DNA from: Lutraria lutraria
Lineage: Eukaryota > Mollusca > Bivalvia > Venerida > Mactridae
Assembly: GCA_964023205.1 (NCBI GenBank)
Contig: OZ026848.1
Location: 34,831,912-34,895,911 of the forward strand
DNA: 64,000 bases
Direction: 5' to 3'
Part shown: positions 1 to 11,779 of the stretch, piece after piece
Layout of the letters: each line of letters opens with the position of its first letter
Numbering within the stretch: position 1 is the first letter of the stretch
Program-made: the position numbers and the translations under genes
The notes under the pieces: generated by a model
The model's database searches: none
What the model was told of the DNA's origin: nothing
Seen by the model: the letters and a program-made list of their open reading frames with translations, nothing else

Positions 1-2162
1 TGTTGAGAGTGTACTGTGTCGCTAATAGACTGACTGTATCAAAGAGAGAGTGTACTGTGTCGCTAGTATACTGACTGTATCAAAGAGAGAGTGTACTGTG
101 TCGCTAGTAGACTGACTGTATCAAAGAGAGAGTGTACTGTGTCGCTAGTATACTGACTGTATCAAAGAGATGGCTGTTGTTGAGAGTGTACTGTGTCGCT
201 AGTAGACTGACTGTATCAAAGAGAGAGTGTACTGTGTCGCTAGTATACTGACTGTATCAAAGAGAGAGTGTACTGTGTCTCTAGTATACTGACTGTATCA
301 AAGAGAGAGTGTACTGTGTCGCTAGTATACTGACTGTATCAAAGAGAGAGTGTACTGTGTCGCTAGTATACTGACTGTATCAAAGAGAGAGTGTACTGTG
401 TCGCTAGTATACTGACTGTATCAAAGAGAGAGTGTACTGTGTCGCTAGTATACTGACTGTATCAAAGAGAGAGTGTACTGTGTCGCTAGTAGACTGACTG
501 TATCAAAGAGAGAGTGTACTGTGTCGCTAGTATACTGACTGTATCAAAGAGAGAGTGTACTGTGTCGCTAGTACACTGACTGTATCAAAGAGAGAGTGTA
601 CTGTGTCGCTAGTATACTGACTGTATCAAAGAGATGGCTGTTCTTGAGAGTGTACTGTGTCGCTAGTATACTGACTGTATCAAAGAGAGAGTGTACTGTG
701 TCGCTAGTAGACTGACTGTATCAAAGAGAGAGTGTGCTGTGTCGCTAGTATACTGACTGTATCAAAGAGATGACTGTTGTTGAGAGTGTACTGTGTCGCT
801 AGTAGACTGACTGTATCAAAGAGAGAGTGTACTGTGTCGCTAGTAGACTGACTGTATCAAAGAGAGAGTGTACTGCGTCGCTAGTAGACTGACTGTATCA
901 GAGAGATGGCTGTTGTTGAGAGTGTACTGTGTCGCTAGTAGACTGACTGTATCAAAGAGAGAGTGTACTGTGTCGCTAGTATACTGACTGTATCAAAGAG
1001 AGAGTGTACTGTGTCGCTAGTATACTGACTGTATCAAAGAGAGAGTGTACTGTGTCGCTAGTAGACTGACTGTATCAAAGAGAGAGTGTACTGTGTCGCT
1101 AGTATACTGACTGTATCAGAGAGATGGCTGTTGTTGAGAGTGTACTGTGTCGCTAGTATACTGACTGTATCAAAGAGAGAGTGTACTGTGTCGCTAGTAG
1201 ACTGACTGTATCAAAGAGAGAGTGTACTGTGTCGCTAGTATACTGACTGTATCAAAGAGAGAGTGTACTGTGTCGCTAGTATACTGACTGTATCAAAGAG
1301 AGAGTGTACTGTGTCGCTAGTAGACTGACTGTATCAAAGAGAGAGTGTACTGTGTCGCTAGTAGACTGACTGTATCAGAGAGATGGCTGTTGTTGAGAGT
1401 GTACTGTGTCGCTAGTAGACTGACTGTATCAAAGAGAGAGTGTACTGTGTCGCTAGTACACTGACTGTATCAAAGAGAGAGTGTACTGTGTCGCTAGTAG
1501 ACTGACTGTATCAAAGAGATGGCTGTTGTTGAGAGTGTACTGTGTCGCTAGTAGACTGACTGTATCAAAGAGATGACTGTTGTTGAGAGTGTACTGTGTC
1601 GCTAGTATACTGACTGTATCAAAGAGAGAGTGTACTGTGTCGCTAGTATACTGACTGTATCAAAGAGAGAGTGTAATGTGTCGCTAGTATACTGACTGTA
1701 TCAAAGAGAGAGTGTAATGTGTCGCTAGTATACTGACTGTATCAAAGAGATGACTGTTGTTGAGAGTGTACTGTGTCGCTAGTATACTGACTGTATCAGA
1801 GAGAGAGTGTACTGTGTCGCTAGTATACTGACTGTATCAAAGAGATGGCTGTTGTTGAGAGTGTACTGTGTCGCTAGTAGACTGACTGTATCAGAGAGAG
1901 AGTGTACTGTGTCGCTAGTATACTGACTGTATCAGAGAGAGAGTGTACTGTGTCGCTAGTATACTGACTGTATCAGAGAGAGAGTGTACTGTGTCGCTAG
2001 TATACTGACTGTATCAAAGAGATGGCTGTTGTTGAGAGTGTACTGTGTCGCTAGTAAACTGACTGTATCAAAGAGAGAGTGTACTGTGTCGCTAGTATAC
2101 TGACTGTATCAAAGAGATGGCTGTTGTTGAGAGTGTACTGTGTCGCTAGTAGACTGACTGTA
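1..2162. repeat. Duplicated block in the 41/54-bp array, copy 1
   Basis: This block reappears at 3090-5251 with a constant offset of 3,089 bp. Rare private variants align exactly: GCTAATAG at the start, TGTCTCTAG at 275 and 3364, GTTCTTGAG at 640 and 3729, GTAATGTG at 1672 and 4761, and AGTAAACT at 2053 and 5142. The left edge lies outside the window. The copies part near 2162/5251, where one continues CAAAGAGAGAGTG and the other CAGAGAGATGACTG. Confidence 0.9.
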
Positions 2163-3089
2163 TCAAAGAGAGAGTGTACTGTGTCGCTAGTATACTGACT
2201 GTATCAAAGAGATGGCTGTTGTTGAGAGTGTACTGTGTCGCTAGTATACTGACTATATCAAAAAGAGAGTGTACTGTGTCGCTAGTAGACTGACTGTATC
2301 CAAGAGATTGCTGTTGTTGAGAGTGTACTGTGTCGCTAGTAGACTGACTGTATCCAAGAGAGAGTGTACTGTGTCGCTAGTATACTGACTATATCAAGAA
2401 GAGAGTGTACTGTGTCGCTAGTAGACTGACTGTATCAAAGAGATGGCTGTTGTTGAGAGTGTACTGTGTCGCTAGTAGACTGACTATATCAAAAAGAGAG
2501 TGTACTGTGTCGCTAGTAGACTGACTGTATCCAAGAGAGAGTGTACTGTGTCGCTAGTATACTGACTGTATCAAAGAGATGGCTGTTGTTGAGAGTGTAC
2601 TGTGTCGCTAGTATACTGACTATATCAAAAAGAGAGTGTACTGTGTCGCTAGTAGACTGACTGTATCAAAGAGAGAGTGTACTGTGTCGCTAGTATACTG
2701 ACTGTATCAAAGAGATGACTGTTGTTGAGAGTGTACTGTGTCGCTAGTAGACTGACTGTATCAAAGAGAGAGTGTACTGTGTCGCTAGTATACTGACTGT
2801 ATCAAAGAGATGGCTGTTGTTGAGAGTGTACTGTGTCGCTAGTATACTGACTATATCAAAGAGAGAGTGTACTGTGTCGCTAGTAGACTGACTGTATCAA
2901 AGAGAGAGTGTACTGTGTCGCTAGTATACTGACTGTATCAAAGAGATGGCTGTTGTTGAGAGTGTACTGTGTCGCTAGTAGACTGACTGTATCAAAGAGA
3001 GAGTGTACTGTGTCGCTAGTATACTGACTGTATCAAAGAGAGAGTGTACTGTGTCGCTAGTATACTGACTGTATCAAAGAGATGGCTGT

Positions 3090-5251
3090 TGTTGAGAGTG
3101 TACTGTGTCGCTAATAGACTGACTGTATCAAAGAGAGAGTGTACTGTGTCGCTAGTATACTGACTGTATCAAAGAGAGAGTGTACTGTGTCGCTAGTAGA
3201 CTGACTGTATCAAAGAGAGAGTGTACTGTGTCGCTAGTATACTGACTGTATCAAAGAGATGGCTGTTGTTGAGAGTGTACTGTGTCGCTAGTAGACTGAC
3301 TGTATCAAAGAGAGAGTGTACTGTGTCGCTAGTATACTGACTGTATCAAAGAGAGAGTGTACTGTGTCTCTAGTATACTGACTGTATCAAAGAGAGAGTG
3401 TACTGTGTCGCTAGTATACTGACTGTATCAAAGAGAGAGTGTACTGTGTCGCTAGTATACTGACTGTATCAAAGAGAGAGTGTACTGTGTCGCTAGTATA
3501 CTGACTGTATCAAAGAGAGAGTGTACTGTGTCGCTAGTATACTGACTGTATCAAAGAGAGAGTGTACTGTGTCGCTAGTAGACTGACTGTATCAAAGAGA
3601 GAGTGTACTGTGTCGCTAGTATACTGACTGTATCAAAGAGAGAGTGTACTGTGTCGCTAGTACACTGACTGTATCAAAGAGAGAGTGTACTGTGTCGCTA
3701 GTATACTGACTGTATCAAAGAGATGGCTGTTCTTGAGAGTGTACTGTGTCGCTAGTATACTGACTGTATCAAAGAGAGAGTGTACTGTGTCGCTAGTAGA
3801 CTGACTGTATCAAAGAGAGAGTGTGCTGTGTCGCTAGTATACTGACTGTATCAAAGAGATGACTGTTGTTGAGAGTGTACTGTGTCGCTAGTAGACTGAC
3901 TGTATCAAAGAGAGAGTGTACTGTGTCGCTAGTAGACTGACTGTATCAAAGAGAGAGTGTACTGCGTCGCTAGTAGACTGACTGTATCAGAGAGATGGCT
4001 GTTGTTGAGAGTGTACTGTGTCGCTAGTAGACTGACTGTATCAAAGAGAGAGTGTACTGTGTCGCTAGTATACTGACTGTATCAAAGAGAGAGTGTACTG
4101 TGTCGCTAGTATACTGACTGTATCAAAGAGAGAGTGTACTGTGTCGCTAGTAGACTGACTGTATCAAAGAGAGAGTGTACTGTGTCGCTAGTATACTGAC
4201 TGTATCAGAGAGATGGCTGTTGTTGAGAGTGTACTGTGTCGCTAGTATACTGACTGTATCAAAGAGAGAGTGTACTGTGTCGCTAGTAGACTGACTGTAT
4301 CAAAGAGAGAGTGTACTGTGTCGCTAGTATACTGACTGTATCAAAGAGAGAGTGTACTGTGTCGCTAGTATACTGACTGTATCAAAGAGAGAGTGTACTG
4401 TGTCGCTAGTAGACTGACTGTATCAAAGAGAGAGTGTACTGTGTCGCTAGTAGACTGACTGTATCAGAGAGATGGCTGTTGTTGAGAGTGTACTGTGTCG
4501 CTAGTAGACTGACTGTATCAAAGAGAGAGTGTACTGTGTCGCTAGTACACTGACTGTATCAAAGAGAGAGTGTACTGTGTCGCTAGTAGACTGACTGTAT
4601 CAAAGAGATGGCTGTTGTTGAGAGTGTACTGTGTCGCTAGTAGACTGACTGTATCAAAGAGATGACTGTTGTTGAGAGTGTACTGTGTCGCTAGTATACT
4701 GACTGTATCAAAGAGAGAGTGTACTGTGTCGCTAGTATACTGACTGTATCAAAGAGAGAGTGTAATGTGTCGCTAGTATACTGACTGTATCAAAGAGAGA
4801 GTGTAATGTGTCGCTAGTATACTGACTGTATCAAAGAGATGACTGTTGTTGAGAGTGTACTGTGTCGCTAGTATACTGACTGTATCAGAGAGAGAGTGTA
4901 CTGTGTCGCTAGTATACTGACTGTATCAAAGAGATGGCTGTTGTTGAGAGTGTACTGTGTCGCTAGTAGACTGACTGTATCAGAGAGAGAGTGTACTGTG
5001 TCGCTAGTATACTGACTGTATCAGAGAGAGAGTGTACTGTGTCGCTAGTATACTGACTGTATCAGAGAGAGAGTGTACTGTGTCGCTAGTATACTGACTG
5101 TATCAAAGAGATGGCTGTTGTTGAGAGTGTACTGTGTCGCTAGTAAACTGACTGTATCAAAGAGAGAGTGTACTGTGTCGCTAGTATACTGACTGTATCA
5201 AAGAGATGGCTGTTGTTGAGAGTGTACTGTGTCGCTAGTAGACTGACTGTA
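3090..5251. repeat. Duplicated block in the 41/54-bp array, copy 2
   Basis: This is the second copy of the block at 1-2162, same orientation, offset 3,089 bp. At every diagnostic variant I compared the two were identical. That points to recent segmental duplication or unequal exchange, or to an assembly duplication. Confidence 0.9.
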
Positions 5252-8040
5252 TCAGAGAGATGACTGTTGTTGAGAGTGTACTGTGTCGCTAGTATACTGA
5301 CTGTATCAAAGAGATGGCTGTTGTTGAGAGTGTACTGTGTCGCTAGTATACTGACTGTATCAAAGAGATGGCTGTTGTTGAGAGTGTACTGTGTCGCTAG
5401 TATACTGACTGTATCAAAGAGATGGCTGTTGTTGAGAGTGTACTGTGTCGCTAGTATACTGACTGTATCAAAGAGATGGCTGTTGTTGAGAGTGTACTGT
5501 GTCGCTAGTAGACTGACTGTATCAAAGAGAGAGTGTACTGTGTCGCTAGTATACTGACTGTATCAAAGAGATGGCTGTTGTTGAGAGTGTACTGTGTCGC
5601 TAGTAGACTGACTGTATCCAAGAGAGAGTGTACTGTGTCGCTAGTATACTGACTGTATCAAAGAGATGGCTGTTGTTGAGAGTGTACTGTGTCGCTAGTA
5701 TACTGACTATATCAGAGAGAGAGTGTACTGTGTCGCTAGTATACTGACTGTATCAGAGAGAGTGTGTACTGTGTCGCTAGTAGACTGACTGTATCAAAGA
5801 GAGAGTGTAATGTGTCGCTAGTATACTGACTGTATCAGAGAGAGAGTGTACTGTGTCGCTAGTATACTGACTATATCAGAGAGAGAGTGTACTGTGTCGC
5901 TAGTATACTGACTGTATCAGAGAGAGAGTGTAATGTGTCGCTAGTATACTGACTATTTCAGAGAGAGAGTGTACTGTGTCGCTAGTATACTGACTATATC
6001 AGAGAGAGAGTGTAATGTGTCGCTAGTAGACTGACTGTATCAAAGAGAGAGTGTAATGTGTCGCTTGTATACTGACTATATCAGAGAGAGAGTGTACTGT
6101 GTCGCTAGTATACTGATTGTATCAGAGAGAGAGTGTACTGTGTCGCTAGTATACTGACTGTATCAGAGAGAGAGTGTACTGTGTCGCTAGTATACTGACT
6201 GTATCAGAGAGAGAGTGTAATGTGTCGCTAGTATACTGACTGTATCAAAGAGATGGCTGTTGTTGAGAGTGTACTGTGTCGTTAGTATACTGACTGTATC
6301 AGAGTGAGAGTGTACTGTGTCGCTAGTATACTGACTGTATCAAAGAGATGGCTGTTGTTGAGAGTGTACTGTGTCGCTAGTAGACTGACTGTATCAGAGA
6401 GAGAGTGTACTGTGTCGCTAGTAGACTGACTGTATCAAAGAGAGAGTGTACTGTGTCGCTAGTAGACTGACTGTATCAGAGAGAGAGTGTACTGTGTCGC
6501 TAGTATACTGACTGTATCAAAGAGAGAGTGTACTGTGTCGCTAGTATACTGACTGTATCAGAGAGAGAGTGTACTGTGTCGCTAGTATACTGACTGTATC
6601 AGAGAGAGAGTGTACTGTGTCGCTAGTATACTGACTGTATCAAAGAGATGGCTGTTGTTGAGAGTGTACTGTGTCGCTAGTAGACTGACTGTATCAAAGA
6701 GATGACTGTTGTTGAGAGTGTACTGTGTCGCTAGTATACTGACTATATCAAAGAGATGACTGTTGTTGAGAGTGTACTGTGTCGCTAGTAGACTGACTGT
6801 ATCAAAGAGAGAGTGTACTGTGTCGCTAGTAGACTGACTGTATCAAAGAGATGACTGTTGTTGAGAGTGTACTGTGTCGCTAGTAGACTGACTGTATCAG
6901 AGAGAGAGTGTACTGTGTCGCTAGTATACTGACTGTATCAGAGAGAGAGTGTACTGTGTCGCTAGTATACTGACTGTATCAGAGAGAGAGTGTACTGTGT
7001 CGCTAGTATACTGACTGTATCAAAGAGATGGCTGTTGTTGAGAGTGTACTGTGTCGCTAGTAGACTGACTGTATCAGAGAGAGTGTACTGTGTCGCTAGT
7101 AGACTGACTGTATCAAAGAGAGAGTGTACTGTGTCGCTAGTATACTGACTGTATCAGAGAGAGAGTGTACTGTGTCGCTAGTAGACTGACTGTATCCAAG
7201 AGAGAGTGTACTGTGTCGCTAGTATACTGACTGTATCAAAGAGATGGCTTTTGTTGAGAGTGTACTGTGTCGCTAGTATACTGACTGTATCAGAGAGAGA
7301 GTGTACTGTGTCGCTAGTATACTGACTGTATCAGAGAGAGAGTGTACTGTGTCGCTAGTATACTGACTGTATCAAAGAGATGGCTGTTGTTGAGAGTGTA
7401 CTGTGTCGCTAGTAGACTGACTGTATCAGAGAGAGAGTGTACTGTGTCGCTAGTAGACTGACTGTATCAAAGAGAGAGTGTACTGTGTCGCTAGTATACT
7501 GACTGTATCAGAGAGAGAGTGTACTGTGTCGCTAGTAGACTGACTGTATCCAAGAGAGAGTGTACTGTGTCGCTAGTATACTGACTGTATCAAAGAGATG
7601 GCTGTTGTTGAGAGTGTACTGTGTCGCTAGTATACTGATTGTATCAGAGAGAGAGTGTACTGTGTCGCTAGTATACTGACTGTATCAAAGAGATGGCTGT
7701 TGTTGAGAGTGTACTGTGTCGCTAGTATACTGATTGTATCAGAGAGAGAGTGTACTGTGTCGCTAGTATACTGACTGTATCAGAGAGAGAGTGTACTGTG
7801 TCGCTAGTATACTGACTGTATCAGAGAGAGAGTGTACTGTGTCGCTAGTAGACTGACTGTATCAAAGAGATGGCTGTTGTTGAGAGTGTACTGTGTCGTT
7901 AGTATACTGACTGTATCAGAGTGAGAGTGTACTGTGTCGCTAGTATACTGACTGTATCAAAGAGATGGCTGTTGTTGAGAGTGTACTGTGTCGCTAGTAG
8001 ACTGACTGTATCAGAGAGAGAGTGTACTGTGTCGCTAGTA

Positions 8041-9080
8041 TACTTACTGACTGTATCAAAGAGAGAGTGTACTGTGTCGCTAGTATACTGACTGTATCAG
8101 AGAGAGAGTGTACTGTGTCGCTAGTAGACTGACTGTATCAAAGAGAGAGTGTACTGTGTCGCTAGTAGACTGACTGTATCAGAGAGAGAGTGTACTGTGT
8201 CGCTAGTATACTGACTGTATCAAAGAGAGAGTGTACTGTGTCGCTAGTATACTGACTGTATCAGAGAGAGAGTGTACTGTGTCGCTAGTATACTGACTGT
8301 ATCAGAGAGAGAGTGTACTGTGTCGCTAGTATACTGACTGTATCAAAGAGATGGCTGTTGTTGAGAGTGTACTGTGTCGCTAGTAGACTGACTGTATCAA
8401 AGAGATGACTGTTGTTGAGAGTGTACTGTGTCGCTAGTATACTGACTATATCAAAGAGATGACTGTTGTTGAGAGTGTACTGTGTCGCTAGTAGACTGAC
8501 TGTATCAAAGAGAGAGTGTACTGTGTCGCTAGTAGACTGACTGTATCAAAGAGATGACTGTTGTTGAGAGTGTACTGTGTCGCTAGTAGACTGACTGTAT
8601 CAAAGAGATGACTGTTGTTGAGAGTGTACTGTGTCGCTAGTATACTGACTATATCAAAGAGATGACTGTTGTTGAGAGTGTACTGTGTCGCTAGTAGACT
8701 GACTGTATCAAAGAGAGAGTGTACTGTGTCGCTAGTAGACTGACTGTATCCACGAGAGAGTGTACTGTGTCGCTAGTATACTGACTGTATCCAAGAGAGA
8801 GTGTACTGTGTCGCTAGTAGACTGACTGTATCCAAGAGAGAGTGTACTGTGTCGCTAGTAGACTGACTGTATCCAAGAGAGAGTGTACTGTGTCGCTAGT
8901 ATACTGACTGTATCCAAGAGAGAGTGTACTGTGTCGCTAGTAGACTGACTGTATCCAAGAGAGAGTGTACTGTGTCGCTAGTAGACTGACTGTATCCAAG
9001 AGAGAGTGTACTGTGTCGCTAGTATACTGACTGTATCAAAGAGATGGCTGTTGTTGAGAGTGTACTGTGTCGCTAGTAGA
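8041..9080. repeat. Second internal duplication of the array, copy 1
   Basis: It begins with the unusual 4-bp insertion TACTTACTGACTG. It is followed by the same order of unit variants as 9543-10584, including the private variant TCCACGAGAG (8749) and the run of TCCAAGAG units. The offset is 1,502 bp, becoming 1,504 after a 2-bp AG insertion in copy 2 near 9685. Confidence 0.85.
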
Positions 9081-9542
9081 CTGACTGTATCAGAGAGAGA
9101 GTGTACTGTGTCGCTAGTATACTGACTGTATCAAAGAGATGGCTGTTGTTGAGAGTGTACTGTGTCGCTAGTATACTGACTGTATCAAAGAGAGAGTGTA
9201 CTGTGTCGCTAGTATACTGACTGTATCAGAGAGAGAGTGTACTGTGTCGCTAGTAGACTGACTGTATCAGAGAGAGAGTGTACTGTGTCGCTAGTATACT
9301 GACTGTATCAGAGAGAGAGTGTACTGTGTCGCTAGTAGACTGACTGTATCAGAGAGAGAATGTACTGTGTCGCTAGTAGACTGACTGTATCAAAGAGAGA
9401 GTGTACTGTGTCGCTAGTATACTGACTGTATCAGAAAGAGAGTGTACTGTGTCGCTAGTATACTGACTGTATCAAAGAGAGAGTGTACTGTGTCGCTAGT
9501 ATACTGACTGTATCAGAGAGAGAGTGTACTGTGTCGCTAGTA

Positions 9543-10584
9543 TACTTACTGACTGTATCAAAGAGAGAGTGTACTGTGTCGCTAGTATACTGACAGTATC
9601 AGAGAGAGAGTGTACTGTGTCGCTAGTAGACTGACTGTATCAAAGAGAGAGTGTACTGTGTCGCTAGTAGACTGACTGTATCAGAGAGAGAGAGTGTACT
9701 GTGTCGCTAGTATACTGACTGTATCAAAGAGAGAGTGTACTGTGTCGCTAGTATACTGACTGTATCAGAGAGAGAGTGTACTGTGTCGCTAGTATACTGA
9801 CTGTATCAGAGAGAGAGTGTACTGTGTCGCTAGTATACTGACTGTATCAAAGAGATGGCTGTTGTTGAGAGTGTACTGTGTCGCTAGTAGACTGACTGTA
9901 TCAAAGAGATGACTGTTGTTGAGAGTGTACTGTGTCGCTAGTATACTGACTATATCAAAGAGATGACTGTTGTTGAGAGTGTACTGTGTCGCTAGTAGAC
10001 TGACTGTATCAAAGAGAGAGTGTACTGTGTCGCTAGTAGACTGACTGTATCAAAGAGATGACTGTTGTTGAGAGTGTACTGTGTCGCTAGTAGACTGACT
10101 GTATCAAAGAGATGACTGTTGTTGAGAGTGTACTGTGTCGCTAGTATACTGACTATATCAAAGAGATGACTGTTGTTGAGAGTGTACTGTGTCGCTAGTA
10201 GACTGACTGTATCAAAGAGAGAGTGTACTGTGTCGCTAGTAGACTGACTGTATCCACGAGAGAGTGTACTGTGTCGCTAGTATACTGACTGTATCCAAGA
10301 GAGAGTGTACTGTGTCGCTAGTAGACTGACTGTATCCAAGAGAGAGTGTACTGTGTCGCTAGTAGACTGACTGTATCCAAGAGAGAGTGTACTGTGTCGC
10401 TAGTATACTGACTGTATCCAAGAGAGAGTGTACTGTGTCGCTAGTAGACTGACTGTATCCAAGAGAGAGTGTACTGTGTCGCTAGTAGACTGACTGTATC
10501 CAAGAGAGAGTGTACTGTGTCGCTAGTATACTGACTGTATCAAAGAGATGGCTGTTGTTGAGAGTGTACTGTGTCGCTAGTATA
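9543..10584. repeat. Second internal duplication of the array, copy 2
   Basis: Same orientation and order of unit variants as 8041-9080. It differs by a 2-bp AG insertion near 9685, a GACAGTATC substitution near 9593 and a few others. It diverges from copy 1 near 10584, just before the array ends. Confidence 0.85.
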
Positions 10585-10667
10585 CTGACTATATCAAAGA
10601 GATGACTGTTGTTGAGAGTGTACTGTGTCGCTAGTAGACTGACTGTATCAAAGAGATGGCTGTTGTT

Positions 10668-11238
10668 CGGAGGTGAACGTTTATGGATGTTACACTGTAC
10701 CTTAAATTTCTTCCACCGAGCACTACAGCGAGATATTTTGTTTCGCGGCATGTTAGTCTCCGCGTATTATGTTCTCCGTTAATTTTATAAAAATGCCATA
10801 ATCTAAGTTTGTTTAATGGAGAGAATAATAAAGTGTATGGCTCCAGGAAATTGGCATTTTCTGTGAAAGATTCGTCCGTATTATGTGTGTAGGCTTAATT
10901 CATCACACAAAAAACAATGCATGTCTTTATTATCAGAATAGAATCAATTCAACCTTTGTTTCAGCTTTTATACCATCCGATGTATTGATATTACTAGTAA
11001 CTTGGAATTTTCATATGTTACTAGGTTAATATGCAGATAGCATTGATTAGTTTTTGGAATGAGATTTTATGGTCGATATGGTAGAATTTATTCGCCATTT
11101 TACTACTAATTATCGTAGTATTATACCAAGACGGCATATGGAAAACGGTAAAATAGCTAGCATTCCGTTTGTCTAAAGCTAGTGAAATACAATGTATTTG
11201 ATCTAATGGACCTAAAAATCAAGACGACATACTTTATA
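10668..11238. other. AT-rich spacer without recognisable genes
   Basis: Unique-looking sequence between the 41/54-bp array and the 55-bp array. No open frame, RNA gene or repeat was recognised. An open stretch crossing the array edge on the minus strand (10482-10751) is half minisatellite and is not credible as a gene. Confidence 0.6.
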
Positions 11239-11690
11239 CTTGATACATTATATAACGCATTACATAGCACGCCGCATGGCACATAACATAATACTTGATA
11301 CATTATATAACGCATTACATAGCACGCCGCATGGCACATAACATAATACTTGATACATTATATAACGCATTACATAGCACGCCGCATGGCACATAACATA
11401 ATACTTGATACATTATATAACGCATTACATAGCACGCCGCATGGCACATAACATAATACTTGATACATTATATAACGCATTACATAGCACGCCGCATGGC
11501 ACATAACATAATACTGATGCATTATATAACGCATTACATAGCACGCCGCATGGCACATAACATAATACTTGATACATTATATAACGCATTACATAGCACG
11601 CCGCATGGCACATAACATAATACTTGATACATTATATAACGCATTACATAGCACGCCGCATGGCACATAACATAATACTTGATACATTAC
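11239..11690. repeat. 55-bp tandem repeat, about eight copies
   Basis: The unit starts CTTGATACATTATATAACGC and contains GCACGCCGCATGGCACATAA. Copies start at 11239, 11294, 11349, 11404, 11459, 11513 (a 54-bp variant reading CTGATGCATT), 11568, 11623 and 11678. The last copy is cut after about 12 bases, where the hAT-like end begins. Short minus-strand open frames here are repeat artefacts. Confidence 0.97.
11683..11690 (+). repeat. Left 8-bp target-site duplication, TACATTAC
   Basis: TACATTAC directly precedes TAGGGTTGTGG at 11691. The identical octamer follows CCACAGCCCTA at 20783-20790. Eight-base duplications are the established signature of hAT superfamily insertion. Confidence 0.7.
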
Positions 11691-11779
11691 TAGGGTTGTG
11701 GATCTTTGGGTAAGTGGCGATACGTTTCAATCCACGAATCAAAACTTACGATCCACGAATCAAATCACGATTTTTTTGT

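Larger units (their letters stand above)
1..10667. repeat. Large minisatellite array of 41-bp and 54-bp units
   Basis: The sequence is a continuous tandem array from before the window edge to 10667. The basic unit is 41 bp and contains TGTACTGTGTCGCTAGTA followed by TACTGACTGTATCAAAGAGA. A second unit type carries an extra 13 bp (TGGCTGTTGTTGA) after CAAAGAGA, giving 54 bp. The two types are interspersed along the whole array, roughly 240 units in total by length. Recurrent single-base variants (AGTAGACT/AGTATACT, CAAAG/CAGAG/CCAAG, GTAATGTG) mark sub-families and allow duplicated blocks to be traced. A 96-codon open stretch at 5267-5557 is only a run of 54-bp units (54 is divisible by 3) and is not a gene. 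The right end is sharp: the last unit stops within TGTTGTT. Confidence 0.98.

Noticed and set aside
1..10667. CRISPR array
   Set aside because: Units are directly contiguous with no unique spacers, and the window is eukaryotic.
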